From CBDCFV01 sp963664625 (lineage in GTDB: Bacteria > Chloroflexota > Dehalococcoidia > Lucifugimonadales > UBA3495), in contig OY761541.1 in NCBI GenBank assembly GCA_963664625.1, forward strand, positions 744,001 through 808,000: a stretch of DNA of 64,000 nucleotides, read 5' to 3'. Positions 41,468 through 49,454 of the stretch are shown here, piece by piece. Each line of letters starts with the position of its first letter. The first letter of the stretch is position 1. A program made the translations under genes and the position numbers. Below the pieces are notes generated by a model. That model saw nothing but the letters and a program-made list of their open reading frames with translations. It searched no databases and had not been told where the DNA came from.

Positions 41468-41704
41468 ATGACACCCGAGCTTGTAGCCATCGTCACCGTA
41501 GGCGGTGCACTAGTCGGCTTGAAACTGATGATGCTGCGAATCATGCTCAACAGATTTGACAGGATTGACGCTTGGTTTGATCGTATTGATGCGCGGTTCG
41601 AGCGGTTAGAGGAACGCATGGCTGCACTTGAGCAGCGTGTAGCCAGGCTTGAGGGTGTGCTTGACGGACTGAGAGAGTCATTGTTCTCCCGCGCGTCAGG
41701 CTGA
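41468..41704 (+). CDS. small membrane-anchored coiled-coil protein
   Basis: 78 residues with AAGAGG about 7 nt upstream. One N-terminal membrane span (LVAIVTVGGALVGLKLMMLR) is followed by a heptad-rich helix (RFERLEERMAALEQRVARLE). I recognise no family. The topology is the reverse of the coiled-coil protein at 36348. It lies next to the IS and a PaREP1-like gene. Confidence 0.55.
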   Translation: MTPELVAIVTVGGALVGLKLMMLRIMLNRFDRIDAWFDRIDARFERLEERMAALEQRVARLEGVLDGLRESLFSRASG

Positions 41705-41820
41705 CTATGCCGTGTTGACATTCAGATATGCAAGAAACGGCAAGTTGAATCTGCATACAATGTATACATAATACAGGCGGGCACGGAGAGCCGCGGCTAC
41801 AATGCCGCAGGAGGATGGAG

Positions 41821-42204
41821 ATGGTGGCAACCGACCAAGTAATGGAGATATTCGCCGACGCGAAAGCGGTCCACGCAGCAGCATTGGAACGACTGGCGGC
41901 GGGCGACATCCGGGACGCTGCTGAAAAGGCTTGGTGCGCCACCAAACGAGCCACCGATGCGTTGATATTGGCCAGGACGGGTTCACTACCGGCCATCACC
42001 TTCCACACTTCGAGTGGGTTACGCGCATTGGGGCAAGAGAACGACACCCTTGCTTCGTTACGGTCCCGATATGGAAACATAGTGCATCACCTGCACGCGG
42101 ACTGTTTCTACGGCGGTCAATGTGAGCCACAGGAGTTCTTCGCTGACCTTATTGGTTCTGTCGCTGATTATCTTCAGGATGCCGAAGGACAGGCCGCTTC
42201 CTGA
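41821..42204 (+). CDS. PaREP1/HEPN-like helical protein
   Basis: 127 residues from ATG 41821, spaced six bases from GGAGG. VMEIFADAKAVHAAALERLA and IRDAAEKAWCATKRATDALI are clearly paralogous to the protein at 54957-55340. The C-terminal HLHADCFYGGQCEPQEFF is also shared between the two. It is all-helical and resembles PaREP1/HEPN proteins. No partner nucleotidyltransferase is adjacent. A TACAAT box occurs about 25 nt upstream. Confidence 0.65.
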   Translation: MVATDQVMEIFADAKAVHAAALERLAAGDIRDAAEKAWCATKRATDALILARTGSLPAITFHTSSGLRALGQENDTLASLRSRYGNIVHHLHADCFYGGQCEPQEFFADLIGSVADYLQDAEGQAAS

Positions 42205-42257
42205 ATGTCAACACGGCCCAGAACGCTTATACCACCGACGCATTTGTAGGAGTCGGA

Positions 42258-43502
42258 ATGTCCCGATTAGCAGAACAGGACCCGGAAGTTGCCAGGGCCC
42301 TGCAACTGGAAGACCGGCGCCAGCGCGACAGCATTGTACTGATCGCGGCCGAAAACTACGCCAGCCAAGCGGTGCTCGAGACCCAGTCCAGCGTGATGAA
42401 CAACAAATATGCCGAAGGCTACCCCGGCCGGCGCTACTACGGCGGCTGCGAGCACGTCGACACGGTGGAACGGCTGGCGATTCAACGCGCCGGGGAGTTG
42501 TTCGGGGCCGAACACGTCAACGTCCAACCCCACAGCGGCGCACAGGCCAACATGTGCGCCTACTTCGCCGTGCTGGAGCCGGGCGACAAGGTGATGGGGA
42601 TGCAGTTGGACCACGGCGGGCACCTCACCCACGGCGCTTCGGTCAACTTTTCCGGCAAGCTTTACGAATTCGTGCCCTACGGGGTGGACCAGGAAACGGA
42701 GACCATCGACTACGACGAAGTGGCGCGGCTTGCCCGGGAACACCGGCCCAAGCTCATCGTCGCCGGTTGCAGCGCCTATCCCCGGGTTTTGGACTTTCCC
42801 CGTTTCCGAGCCATCGCCGACGAAGTGGACGCGCTGCTGCTGGTGGACATGGCCCACATCGCAGGATTGGTCGCCGGCGGCGCTCACCCGTCGCCCCTGC
42901 CCCACGCCCAATTGGTTACCTCCACCACGCAAAAAAGCCTGCGGGGCCCCCGCGGCGGCTTCATACTGTCCACCACGGAACTAGCGCGAAAGGTCGACTT
43001 TGCCGTGTTCCCCTACACCCAGGGCGGCCCCTTCATGCACGTCATCGCCGCCAAGGCCGTGTGTTTCGGCGAGGCAATGACTCCCGACTTCTCCAAGTAT
43101 GCCTCCCAGGTCGTAGCCAATGCCCGCACCCTGGCTTCTGAAATGTCGGAGGCCGGCTTCCGCCTTGTGTCCAACGGGACCGACAACCACCTTATGCTGG
43201 TAGACCTGACGCCCTTGGGAATCACCGGGCAGGAGTCTGAAACGGCGTTGGAAAAGGTAGGCATCATCGCCAACAAGAACGCCATACCTTTCGATCCCAA
43301 GCCTCCCAGGGTCGCCAGCGGACTGCGTTTGGGCACCCCGGCCATCACCTCCCGCGGTTTCGACGAGGCGGCGGTCAAAGAAGTGGCGCGCCTCATCATC
43401 AAGACCCTCACCAACATGGAAGACGAATCGGCCCACCGGCAGGTAGCTGAGGAAGTGAAGGAGCTTACCGGCAGATTCCCGGTGCCGGGGCTCGATTTCT
43501 AG
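42258..43502 (+). CDS. glyA: serine hydroxymethyltransferase
   Basis: 414 residues, standard SHMT length, with TAGGAGT upstream. IVLIAAENYASQAVLETQSS, NKYAEGYPGRRYYGGCEHVD and GAQANMCAYFAVLEPGDKVM are canonical. The PLP lysine lies in VTSTTQKSLRGPRGG; most SHMTs read TTTTHKTLRGPRGG, so the histidine beside the Schiff-base lysine is replaced by glutamine. Interconverts serine and glycine, making 5,10-methylene-THF. A possible tetrahydrofolate supply link is folE, 5.4 kb away on the same strand. Confidence 0.95.
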   Translation: MSRLAEQDPEVARALQLEDRRQRDSIVLIAAENYASQAVLETQSSVMNNKYAEGYPGRRYYGGCEHVDTVERLAIQRAGELFGAEHVNVQPHSGAQANMCAYFAVLEPGDKVMGMQLDHGGHLTHGASVNFSGKLYEFVPYGVDQETETIDYDEVARLAREHRPKLIVAGCSAYPRVLDFPRFRAIADEVDALLLVDMAHIAGLVAGGAHPSPLPHAQLVTSTTQKSLRGPRGGFILSTTELARKVDFAVFPYTQGGPFMHVIAAKAVCFGEAMTPDFSKYASQVVANARTLASEMSEAGFRLVSNGTDNHLMLVDLTPLGITGQESETALEKVGIIANKNAIPFDPKPPRVASGLRLGTPAITSRGFDEAAVKEVARLIIKTLTNMEDESAHRQVAEEVKELTGRFPVPGLDF

Positions 43503-43531
43503 TTGAGCCTGTGTAGGGCCAGTGCTATAAT
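43503..43531 (+). promoter_or_regulatory. promoter upstream of rpsF-ssb-rpsR
   Basis: TTGAGC at 43503-43508, a 17-nt spacer and TATAAT at 43526-43531. It starts immediately after the glyA stop. A repeat palindrome and a hairpin follow before rpsF, giving a leader of roughly 160 nt. Confidence 0.6.
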
Positions 43532-43546
43532 TCTAGAACTCGCGTA

Positions 43547-43573
43547 TGGATTCCCGCCTTCGCGGGAATGACG
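43547..43573. repeat. dispersed REP-like palindrome
   Basis: ATTCCCGC CTTC GCGGGAAT within the rpsF leader, followed by a degenerate second copy near 43625-43660. A perfect ATGAAAA/TTTTCAT hairpin lies between them (43602-43622). Confidence 0.8.
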
Positions 43574-43700
43574 CATGGCCTTGTGAAGGTCACGCATGAA
43601 TATGAAAACAGCCTATTTTCATGGCAATGACGCCTGCCCTCGCGGAGGCGGGGGAATGAACCAGCCTTGTAACAGTCGCCAGATTGCCTAGGAGTTTTCT

Positions 43701-44279
43701 TTGCGCCATTACGAACTCGTAGTAATTTTAAGCCCGATGTTGAACCAAGAGCAGTCCGCCGACGCTTGGGGTAGAATCAAGGGCTTCATCAACAACCGGG
43801 ACGCAGACATATTCCACGAAGAGAATTGGGGCACGCGGCGGCTGGCCTATTCCATTCGCAAAGGGCCGTATCACTTCCTGGAGGGAACTTACCACCTGAC
43901 ACGGTTCAGCACCGAGACCCCGTTCAACCGTGAATTGGAGACTTTCCTGCGGTTAGACGAACAGGTGCTCCGGTCCCTGCTGGTGGTAACCGACCCGCCT
44001 CAACCAACCCCCGAGCCATCGCCGGTGATGGAGCAAGCGGCAACGGAGGAGGCGGCTGCCGAGACGGCTACGGCGCCCGAAGAAGCTCCGTCCGAAGCAC
44101 CCGCTCCGGCGGAAAACGCGGCTGAAGCGGTTGTTGCCGAACCCGCGGAGGAAGCGCCCGTTGCGCCTGAAGGACCGGCAACCGAATCCAACGAGACTGC
44201 CCAAGACGTAGTGGAAGAAAACTCCGGCGAAACACCCGAAACAGTTGAAAGCCCGGAACCTGAACAGGCCCAGGCTTAG
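43701..44279 (+). CDS. rpsF: 30S ribosomal protein S6 with a long acidic C-terminal tail
   Basis: 192 residues from a TTG at 43701 with TAGGAG upstream. Residues 1-~95 are a normal S6 (RHYELVVILSPMLNQEQSAD, ENWGTRRLAYSIRKGPYHFL). The remaining ~95 residues are an Ala/Glu/Pro-rich acidic tail. Most bacterial S6 proteins end near 95-100 residues. It is followed by ssb and rpsR, the standard arrangement. S18, its ribosomal partner, carries a basic N-terminal extension here. Confidence 0.93.
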   Translation: MRHYELVVILSPMLNQEQSADAWGRIKGFINNRDADIFHEENWGTRRLAYSIRKGPYHFLEGTYHLTRFSTETPFNRELETFLRLDEQVLRSLLVVTDPPQPTPEPSPVMEQAATEEAAAETATAPEEAPSEAPAPAENAAEAVVAEPAEEAPVAPEGPATESNETAQDVVEENSGETPETVESPEPEQAQA

Positions 44280-44282
44280 GGG

Positions 44283-44705
44283 GTGGAGTTGAACAAGATC
44301 ATCGTCATCGGCAACCTTGGCAGGGACCCGGAGATGCGGTACACCCCCAACGGCCAGAGCGTGACTTCCTTCAGCATTGCATCCAACCGGCGCTATACCT
44401 CCGGCGGAGAGCAGCGAGAGGAGACCGAGTGGTTCAACGTTAGTGCTTGGGGACGATTGTCGGAAATCTGTAACCAGTACCTCACCAAGGGCCAGCAGGT
44501 CTATGTGGAAGGACGGCTTCGTAGCCGAAGCTACCAAGGGAACGACGGGCAGACTAGGTTCGTTAACGAGATCATGTTGACAGAGATGCAAATGCTGGGA
44601 AGACGCGGCGACAACATGAACGAAGGCGGAAGCCCCTACGGCTCAGGTTCCGGCATGTCCGGCGGCGGAGACCCTTACGACGATATCGACGACCTGCCCT
44701 TTTAG
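44283..44705 (+). CDS. ssb: single-stranded DNA-binding protein
   Basis: 140 residues from a GTG at 44283. LNKIIVIGNLGRDPEMRYTP and VTSFSIASNRRYTS start the OB fold, ETEWFNVSAWGRLSEICNQY continues it, and the end DDIDDLPF is the acidic tip that binds SSB partner proteins. A glycine-rich linker separates the two. It lies between rpsF and rpsR as in most bacteria. Confidence 0.95.
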   Translation: MELNKIIVIGNLGRDPEMRYTPNGQSVTSFSIASNRRYTSGGEQREETEWFNVSAWGRLSEICNQYLTKGQQVYVEGRLRSRSYQGNDGQTRFVNEIMLTEMQMLGRRGDNMNEGGSPYGSGSGMSGGGDPYDDIDDLPF

Positions 44706-44711
44706 TAAGCA

Positions 44712-44737
44712 TGGATTCCCGCTTTCGCGGGAATGAC
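44712..44737. repeat. dispersed REP-like palindrome
   Basis: GGATTCCCGC TTTC GCGGGAATGA between ssb and rpsR, same element as at 14191. Confidence 0.85.
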
Positions 44738-44775
44738 AGAACAGGGGCGGGCATTATAGAAAGGAAACGGATAGT

Positions 44776-45114
44776 ATGACTTCAGCACCAACGCCAGCGC
44801 CACGTCCGGCAGGACCGCCCGGCAGAACGGGCCCCAGGCCCGGAGGCCGTCCGGGAGGACGCCCCCGCGGCAGGTATGCGCCAAGACGAAAGGTGTGTAC
44901 CTTCTGCGTGGACCATGTGAAGAACATCGACTATAAGGACGTGGACCGCATACGCCGGTTTATTTCGGACCGCGCCAAGATCGAGCCGCGCCGCCGCTCC
45001 GGAGTCTGCGCCAAGCACCAGCGGACCCTCCGGCTGGCAATTCAACGCGCCCGGCATATAGCGTTGGTCCCCTTTGTGCCTTACGTTCCCGCCATCGGCG
45101 GGTCTCGCCGTTAG
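44776..45114 (+). CDS. rpsR: 30S ribosomal protein S18 with a basic N-terminal extension
   Basis: 112 residues. The S18 core begins near KVCTFCVDHVKNIDYKDVDR and ends with AIQRARHIALVPFVPYV. The first ~38 residues are a Pro/Gly/Arg-rich extension not present in typical S18 (about 75 residues). AAGGAAACGG lies upstream. S18 pairs with S6 on the small-subunit platform, so its basic extension might meet the acidic S6 tail. Confidence 0.94.
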   Translation: MTSAPTPAPRPAGPPGRTGPRPGGRPGGRPRGRYAPRRKVCTFCVDHVKNIDYKDVDRIRRFISDRAKIEPRRRSGVCAKHQRTLRLAIQRARHIALVPFVPYVPAIGGSRR

Positions 45115-45213
45115 GCAGTATATAGCGCCATTGCCAATGCCGGTCGGCCGGAACAGGCCGGTGGGCAACACCCTCCCGGCGTCGGTGGACGCCGTCTCCC
45201 CGTGAGGACCAGA

Positions 45214-46374
45214 ATGGTTTTTCCTTGGAACCGTGGCGGTAGCGCCGCAACCGACGTAGCCCCTGCAGAAGGGCGGCGTCGCAGCAGGTCGCGCCGGAGC
45301 CGGCGTGAAGAAGCCCGCACCGAGCCTTCCAGGCTCAACCGCGAAAGACGCCACCAAAGAATCGCAATAGGCGTGGCCGGCGCATTGATGCTGATTATTT
45401 TCGGCATAGTGGCGTACGGCTTCTACGAAGAGTTTTACAAACCGCCCAGGGTTTGGGCCGGCAGTGTGGGCGAGGTGGAGTTCACCATGGGAGACCTTGT
45501 GGAACGCATACGCGTGCTGCAAGGCCTGAGCGGCCAGGTGGACCTTAGCACCGTACCGTTTGAATACCTCAGGGACATGTTGAACGCCCAGGTACTGCGA
45601 AGGGCGTCGCCAGGGCTGGGCATCAACATCACCGACGAGGACATTGAGGAAGGACTCAAGAACCAGTTCTATCCTTCTACGCCTGAAGGACAGACAACGG
45701 ACCCTGGCCAGTTGGACGAGGAGTACCGGAACAACTACCAGATCTTCCTGGCCCGGACCGGGCTGGAGGACGAAGATTTCCGGGAGATCATGGAGGAACG
45801 TCTCGCTTTGGCCCACCTCCACGCCCTGCTGGGAACCGCCATTGAAGACGAGCAGGAGCATGTCGAAGTCCAATGGATTCGTATGCAGCCACAGGACAAC
45901 GTTGACTCCACCGCGGTGCGGAGCCGCTTGGACAACGAGGCGTTCGCCAAGGTGGCCGCCGAGATAAGCGGCCAGTCCGCCGTTTATGCCGACCACACCG
46001 GGTACGTGGGATGGGTGCCCAGGGGAGCCTTCCCGGAGTTGGACGACCGTCTCTTCGGCAATGAAGAGGAGGGAATAGAGGCCCTTCAGGAAGGCGAGAT
46101 CAGCCAACCCATGTTTACCCAGTCGGGCATTTACATTGTGCAGAAACTGAGCGACCCTACTGAACAGGAAATTTCCGACCGCATGAGAGCCAAGCTCAAT
46201 AACGAGTTGGTCTTGAAGTGGCAGAACGATCAGCAGTTGCGCGGGTCTGAGGAAGGGTGGTTGAGGATGAACTTCAACAGCAAGTATTACGCTTGGGTTG
46301 CCGACCAAGTCAAGCTGAGCGCCCCCAGGACCGGCCAATCAACCCAGGGTGGAAACCCCTTGGGTCAGAGGTAA
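45214..46374 (+). CDS. membrane-anchored SurA/PpiC-like peptidyl-prolyl isomerase
   Basis: 386 residues from ATG 45214 after GAGGACC. A very basic cytoplasmic head (RRRSRSRRSRREEARTE) precedes one membrane span (IAIGVAGALMLIIFGIVAYG) that anchors the protein with the rest outside. A SurA-N-like helical region follows (FEYLRDMLNAQVLRRASPGL), then a parvulin domain with HTGYVGWVPRGAFPELDDRL and LQEGEISQPMFTQSGIYIVQ. Such foldases help secreted proteins fold. It follows rpsR and precedes hom. Confidence 0.82.
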   Translation: MVFPWNRGGSAATDVAPAEGRRRSRSRRSRREEARTEPSRLNRERRHQRIAIGVAGALMLIIFGIVAYGFYEEFYKPPRVWAGSVGEVEFTMGDLVERIRVLQGLSGQVDLSTVPFEYLRDMLNAQVLRRASPGLGINITDEDIEEGLKNQFYPSTPEGQTTDPGQLDEEYRNNYQIFLARTGLEDEDFREIMEERLALAHLHALLGTAIEDEQEHVEVQWIRMQPQDNVDSTAVRSRLDNEAFAKVAAEISGQSAVYADHTGYVGWVPRGAFPELDDRLFGNEEEGIEALQEGEISQPMFTQSGIYIVQKLSDPTEQEISDRMRAKLNNELVLKWQNDQQLRGSEEGWLRMNFNSKYYAWVADQVKLSAPRTGQSTQGGNPLGQR

Positions 46375-46381
46375 GCGTTCA

Positions 46382-47686
46382 GTGGAGCAGTCCGGGGAAA
46401 TCAATGTTGGCTTAATGGGTCTGGGGGTTGTCGGCGGAGGGGTCGCCAACACCCTGCTGGAACAGTCGGGGGACATTGCCCGGAAAGTGGGGCGGCCCGT
46501 TAACCTGAAAAGGGTGCTGGTGCGGGACCCGGCCAAGGTCAGGGATACCGTGGTCCCGCCGGAACTACTCACCACGAACCCGGAAGACCTCCTGTTCGAC
46601 CCTGAGATACAGATACTTGCCGAGGTAATCGGCGGAACTGATCCGGCCGCCCGGTTCCTGAAAGACGGTCTGTCCGCCGGAAAGCACGTGGTCACCGCCA
46701 ATAAGGAGGCCGTTGCCAAGTTCGGCCCGGAGTTGACCGCGTTGGCGGCCGAAAACGGGGTAAATCTATTGTTCGAGGCCAGCGTCGGCGGTGGTATACC
46801 CATCGTCGGCTGCTTGATGAACCAACTCTTGGCCAACGATATCCATTCGGTCCGCGGCATCATCAATGGCACCACCAACTACATCCTCACCCGCATGGCC
46901 CAGGACCATACCTCTTTCCAGCAAGCCCTCAGTGAAGCCCAGTCCCTCGGTTTCGCCGAGTCCGACCCAACCAACGACGTAGAAGGCATCGACGCCGGAT
47001 ACAAGCTTGCCATCCTTGCCTCCCTAGCCTACCATCGCCATTTCCAACCGGAAGACATCTTCAAGCAGGGCATTTCCTCCCTGGAAGCCAAGGACTTCCG
47101 GTATGCCTATGAACTCGGGTACGCCATCAAACCCCTGGCCATTGCCACCCTTAGCGACGGCGCGGTGCAGACCAGGGTCCATCCGGCCTTGGTGCCCTTG
47201 GACCACATGCTCGCCAAGGTCGACGGGGTGTACAATGCGGTGGAGGTGGAGGGCAGCTTGTGCGGCAACGTCATCTTCCACGGCATGGGTGCGGGACGCG
47301 AGCCCACCGCCAGCGCCGTCGTGGGAGACATGATCGAACTCGCCAAATCAGTGATCAGTGGTCAGTGGTTAGTGCCCAGTAACCGGCCACTAGCCACTAG
47401 CCACCAGCCACTAACCACTATCGACCAGCTTTCGTGCCGGTACTACCTGCGTCTCACGTTGGCCGACCGCCCCGGAGTTCTGGCCCAGATAGCTCGCATC
47501 CTCGGTGATGGCCAGATCAGCATCGCGTCGGTGCTGCAGAAAGACACCAACCCGGACAACCAGACGGCCGACATCGTGATTACTACCCATCCCGCGGTGG
47601 AAGCCTCGGTCCAGAACTCGCTGAAGCAGGTCGTGGAACTTGAGGTCGTGCACGCGGTGAACAATCTTCTGAGGATTGAAGCGTAG
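46382..47686 (+). CDS. hom: homoserine dehydrogenase with ACT domain and a repeat-derived linker
   Basis: 434 residues from a GTG at 46382 behind AGAGG; the earlier ATG lies inside the foldase gene. VGLMGLGVVGGGVANTLL binds NAD(P), HVVTANKEAVAKFGPEL and GTTNYILTRMAQD form the catalytic region, and RPGVLAQIARILGDGQISIA begins the ACT domain, a likely threonine sensor. Between them, KSVISGQWLVPSNRPLATSH is not typical: it translates an inverted-repeat element (47349-47420). It makes homoserine and is followed by thrC. Confidence 0.92.
   Translation: MEQSGEINVGLMGLGVVGGGVANTLLEQSGDIARKVGRPVNLKRVLVRDPAKVRDTVVPPELLTTNPEDLLFDPEIQILAEVIGGTDPAARFLKDGLSAGKHVVTANKEAVAKFGPELTALAAENGVNLLFEASVGGGIPIVGCLMNQLLANDIHSVRGIINGTTNYILTRMAQDHTSFQQALSEAQSLGFAESDPTNDVEGIDAGYKLAILASLAYHRHFQPEDIFKQGISSLEAKDFRYAYELGYAIKPLAIATLSDGAVQTRVHPALVPLDHMLAKVDGVYNAVEVEGSLCGNVIFHGMGAGREPTASAVVGDMIELAKSVISGQWLVPSNRPLATSHQPLTTIDQLSCRYYLRLTLADRPGVLAQIARILGDGQISIASVLQKDTNPDNQTADIVITTHPAVEASVQNSLKQVVELEVVHAVNNLLRIEA
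47349..47420. repeat. inverted-repeat element inserted in hom
   Basis: AGTGGTTAGTG and its perfect complement CACTAACCACT sit near the two ends, with further CCACTAGCCACTAGCC-type reiterations between. The element is in frame and adds about 24 codons to the hom linker between the catalytic and ACT domains. Confidence 0.8.
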
Positions 47687-47700
47687 CATCCGGGAAACCG

Positions 47701-48861
47701 ATGCCTGATAATCAAAAGCCCGGCGCGATAACTTTCCGCGCCGAGTCCGAGGTAGTGGTGGGACTGAGCAATAATAGCAGGGGACACGGAACGGGTCTGA
47801 TGACTTCGGGAGTCCTGGAGGCCTATAAGGAGTTCCTTCCTGTAACCGGCGCCACGCCGCTCATCACCATGGGAGAGGGGAACACTCCGTTGGTGAAGTC
47901 CAGCCGCCTTGGCGAAGAGATGGGTTGCGACGAGTTGTACTTCAAGCTTGAAGGCTGCAATCCCACCGGCTCCTTCAAGGACCGGGGGATGGTGGTGGCC
48001 ATGGCCAAGGCCCTGGAAGAAGGGAGCCGGGCGGTGATGTGCGCCTCCACCGGGAACACCAGCGCCGCCGCCGCCGCTTACAGCGCTCATTGCGGCCTGC
48101 CGGTATTCGTCATAATACCGAAGGGCGAAGTGGCGATGGGCAAACTGGCCCAGGCCATGGCCTACGGCGCCAGGATTCTCATGGTCAACGGCAATTTCGA
48201 CGACGCCCTGGCCCTGGCCCGGGACTTTACCTACAAATATGAAGTAACCTTGGTGAACTCCGTCAACCCTCATCGCTTGGAAGGGCAGAAGACCGCGGCG
48301 TTCGAAATTGTGGACGCCTTGGGAGAGGCGCCGGACTATGTGTTTATCCCCGTGGGTAATGCCGGCAACATCACCGCCTACTGGAAGGGCTTCCGGGAGT
48401 ACCAAGCCTCTGAGCGCAGCAAGCAATTGCCCAGGATGATGGGGTTTCAAGCGGAGGGCGCGGCGCCCATCGTTCGTGGCAAGCCCATCAAGAATCCCCA
48501 GACCATCGCCTCCGCCATACGCATCGGCAACCCTGCCAGTTGGGAAGGCGCGGTGGAAGCCCGCGATAGTTCCGGAGGGGTCATCGACTGGGTAAGCGAC
48601 GATGAGATACTGGACGCTTACCGGGCGCTGGCCTCCAAGGAAGGCATCTTCTGTGAAGCGGCGTCGGCGGCCTCGTTCGCCGGCTTGGTCAAGATGCACC
48701 GCCAAGGACTGAATCTTGAGGGGCAGCGGGTAGTGTGCATATTCACCGGCAATGGTCTGAAGGACGTCGACCTGGCCGTCAGAAGCGTGGTCAATCAGAC
48801 CGTCGAGATTGAACCTACCATGGAAGCAGTAGAGGCGGTGGCCTTGGCCACGGTCTCCTGA
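47701..48861 (+). CDS. thrC: threonine synthase
   Basis: 386 residues. TPLITMGEGNTPLVKSSRLG, FKLEGCNPTGSFKDRGMVVA (PLP lysine in SFKDRG) and CASTGNTSAAAAAYSAHCGL are the fold-type II PLP signature of ThrC. YVFIPVGNAGNITAYWKGF binds the phosphate. It converts O-phosphohomoserine to threonine. It follows hom by 14 nt, giving a hom-thrC operon; no thrB is in the window. An internal ATG 34 codons in might be the true start. Confidence 0.94.
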   Translation: MPDNQKPGAITFRAESEVVVGLSNNSRGHGTGLMTSGVLEAYKEFLPVTGATPLITMGEGNTPLVKSSRLGEEMGCDELYFKLEGCNPTGSFKDRGMVVAMAKALEEGSRAVMCASTGNTSAAAAAYSAHCGLPVFVIIPKGEVAMGKLAQAMAYGARILMVNGNFDDALALARDFTYKYEVTLVNSVNPHRLEGQKTAAFEIVDALGEAPDYVFIPVGNAGNITAYWKGFREYQASERSKQLPRMMGFQAEGAAPIVRGKPIKNPQTIASAIRIGNPASWEGAVEARDSSGGVIDWVSDDEILDAYRALASKEGIFCEAASAASFAGLVKMHRQGLNLEGQRVVCIFTGNGLKDVDLAVRSVVNQTVEIEPTMEAVEAVALATVS

Positions 48862-48931
48862 CCCGCCACTTAATTTCCCGGGGGTACCGAGTATTCAACA
48901 GCAACTCGTCAAGCAGGCAATCACTGCCCTT

Positions 48932-49450
48932 ATGGAAGGGGTCGGAGAAGACCCTAAGCGGGAAGGATTGCGGGAGACGCCGGACCGGGTAGCCAACATG
49001 TACCAATGGCTGCTCTCCGGGGTAGGCTTGGACCCCGCTTCAGCCATTGACACCGTATTCGAAGCCGAACACCGCGACCCGATAGTGTTAGGCAATATTC
49101 CCTTCTACTCGCTTTGCGAGCACCACCTCCTTCCTTTTTTCGGCGCCGCTCACATTGCCTATGTGCCCAACAGCAAGATTTCCGGACTAAGCAAGCTTGC
49201 CCGGGCTTTGGAAGTGGCCGCCCGCCGTCTACAGGTCCAAGAGAGACTCACCGGACAAGTGGCCGATTCTATATCGTCTGCCCTTGACCCCGACGGGGTG
49301 GTGGTGCAGTTGGAAGCGGAGCATTTGTGCATGGCAATGCGCGGTATACAGAAACCCGGCCATCGCGTGACCACCACCGCAACACGGGGCCGGTTCCAAC
49401 ACTTCGCCCCTGGGCGGGAAGGGCTGCTGGCCCTGTTAAACCGGAGGTAA
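48932..49450 (+). CDS. folE: GTP cyclohydrolase I
   Basis: 172 residues from the ATG at 48932. GEDPKREGLRETPDRVANMY, SLCEHHLLPFFGAAHIAYVP (zinc Cys and His) and LARALEVAARRLQVQERLTG are canonical. The family's N-terminal helix continues upstream in the same frame (QQQLVKQAITAL), with an ATT at 48893 and a GGGGG run before it, so the true start may be that ATT rather than the ATG. First step of tetrahydrofolate and pterin synthesis. Confidence 0.93.
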   Translation: MEGVGEDPKREGLRETPDRVANMYQWLLSGVGLDPASAIDTVFEAEHRDPIVLGNIPFYSLCEHHLLPFFGAAHIAYVPNSKISGLSKLARALEVAARRLQVQERLTGQVADSISSALDPDGVVVQLEAEHLCMAMRGIQKPGHRVTTTATRGRFQHFAPGREGLLALLNRR

Positions 49451-49454
49451 ATTC

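Noticed and set aside
44782..46338. A 518-codon minus-strand frame across rpsR and the foldase
   Set aside because: It runs antisense to clear genes with conserved motifs.
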